In this document: piece after piece, positions 6,509 to 6,751 of the stretch | Layout of the letters: each line of letters opens with the position of its first letter | Numbering within the stretch: position 1 is the first letter of the stretch | Assembly (NCBI GenBank): GCA_037444775.1 | Contig: JBBILU010000051.1 | Coordinates: 1-6,751 of the forward strand | Reading direction: 5' to 3' | DNA: 6,751 bases | Origin: JBBILU01 sp037444775 | Lineage (GTDB): Bacteria > Patescibacteriota > Gracilibacteria > BD1-5 > UBA6164 | The notes under the pieces: generated by a model | The model's database searches: none | Told to the model about the DNA's origin: nothing | What the model saw: the letters and a program-made list of their open reading frames with translations, nothing else | Program-made: the position numbers and the translations under genes

Positions 6509-6583
6509 GTGCAAAAGTTGATTGTAAAAGATTCTATTGAAGAAAAAATTTTACTCTTTCAAGAAAACAAAAGAAAGCTGATA
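6509..6583 (+). pseudogene. Possible remnant of an SNF2-family helicase C-terminus
   Basis: About 25 codons encode KLIVKDSIEEKILLFQENKR-type sequence. This fits the end of the SNF2 helicase core, where a (K/R)LI-x-(K/G)-(S/T)IEEKIL-x-LQ-x-KR-x-L stretch follows the last motif. Nothing else of a helicase is present: no Walker A, no DEAH box, no motif VI. The piece begins 6 bases after the glycosidase stop and in the same frame. The frame stays open to the window edge under UGA=Gly, but what follows the piece does not look like SNF2. A likely reading is a leftover from recombination or duplication; a chance match or a small novel gene is less likely. The call rests on pattern recognition of one short motif. 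Confidence 0.5.
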
Positions 6584-6585
6584 GT

Positions 6586-6751
6586 TAATTGGTGCCAAGG
6601 AAGAGCCAGATTTTTTGTCTCTATCTCTCTTCCTATAAAAATATATTACAACATACTTTTTCTCATTGTCAATACATTTTTCTTAAAAAACTCTACCGTC
6701 CCGTTTCAAATCCGACCAGTGAAAATAGTTAAAGAAGACTTTGTTTGAATG
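6586..6751. other. Unassigned right-edge sequence
   Basis: No gene is recognised. Two short stretches (about 6591-6634 and 6691-6720) are richer in G and C than the rest of the window. An 8-bp inverted repeat, AGGAAGAG (6598-6605) and CTCTTCCT (6627-6634), lies in the first. A minus-strand TTGACA is present within the reverse complement of about 6666-6672 but has only a poor -10. TTTCAAATCC near 6704 resembles a tRNA T-loop, but its stems do not pair. An ATG ends the window (6749-6751). Confidence 0.4.

Noticed and set aside
6691..6720. tRNA 3' half suggested by TTTCAAATCCGACCA-like sequence
   Set aside because: The T-loop would be one base too long, the T-stem does not pair, and no acceptor or anticodon arm lies upstream.
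6589..6732. Alternative plus-strand frame ending in TAA near 6730
   Set aside because: It is open for about 47 codons but has no recognisable sequence and no convincing start; probably chance.

Overview
The window is AT-rich bacterial DNA that makes sense only if UGA is read as glycine (translation table 25). Under the standard code almost every gene breaks into pieces. With UGA as Gly there are six complete protein genes, all ending in TAA, plus one 23-codon small ORF. UGA supplies 82 of 119 glycine codons. It sits at invariant glycines of nucleoside diphosphate kinase, and two paralogous genes here swap UGA and GGN at four aligned glycines. This code is known from Candidatus Absconditabacteria (SR1) and Gracilibacteria (BD1-5/GN02), in the Patescibacteria/CPR; I cannot choose between them from this window.

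Layout from left to right: (1) an intergenic leader, then ndk (+, 179-622); (2) a perfect bidirectional terminator, then a convergent exported C39-like cysteine peptidase (-, 667-1797); (3) a divergent promoter region (1798-2043); (4) a plus-strand operon of two tandem paralogous exported proteins of unknown function (2044-2910 and 2933-4039), followed by a tiny hydrophobic ORF (4060-4131); (5) a second bidirectional terminator, then a convergent TelA/KlaA-family coiled-coil protein (-, 4156-5244); (6) a second divergent promoter region; (7) an exported protein with a phosphodiester glycosidase (NAGPA-like) domain and a helical tail (+, 5411-6502); (8) a 249-base tail that opens with what looks like the last piece of an SNF2-family helicase and then holds nothing I recognise.

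Apart from ndk and the TelA-like gene, every full gene starts with a signal peptide or membrane anchor, so the locus mainly encodes cell-envelope or exported proteins: a peptidase fold, a glycosidase fold and a novel paralogous pair. That fits a host-attached or predatory lifestyle known for these lineages, but that is inference. The novel pair is the part most likely to be undescribed. Both members have a C-x23-C module, an acidic Ser/Thr-rich linker carrying an LLNDIFG motif, and a related helical C-terminal domain. No gene has a recognisable Shine-Dalgarno sequence. No tRNA, rRNA, CRISPR array or insertion sequence was seen, and no gene-free stretch exceeds 300 bases.
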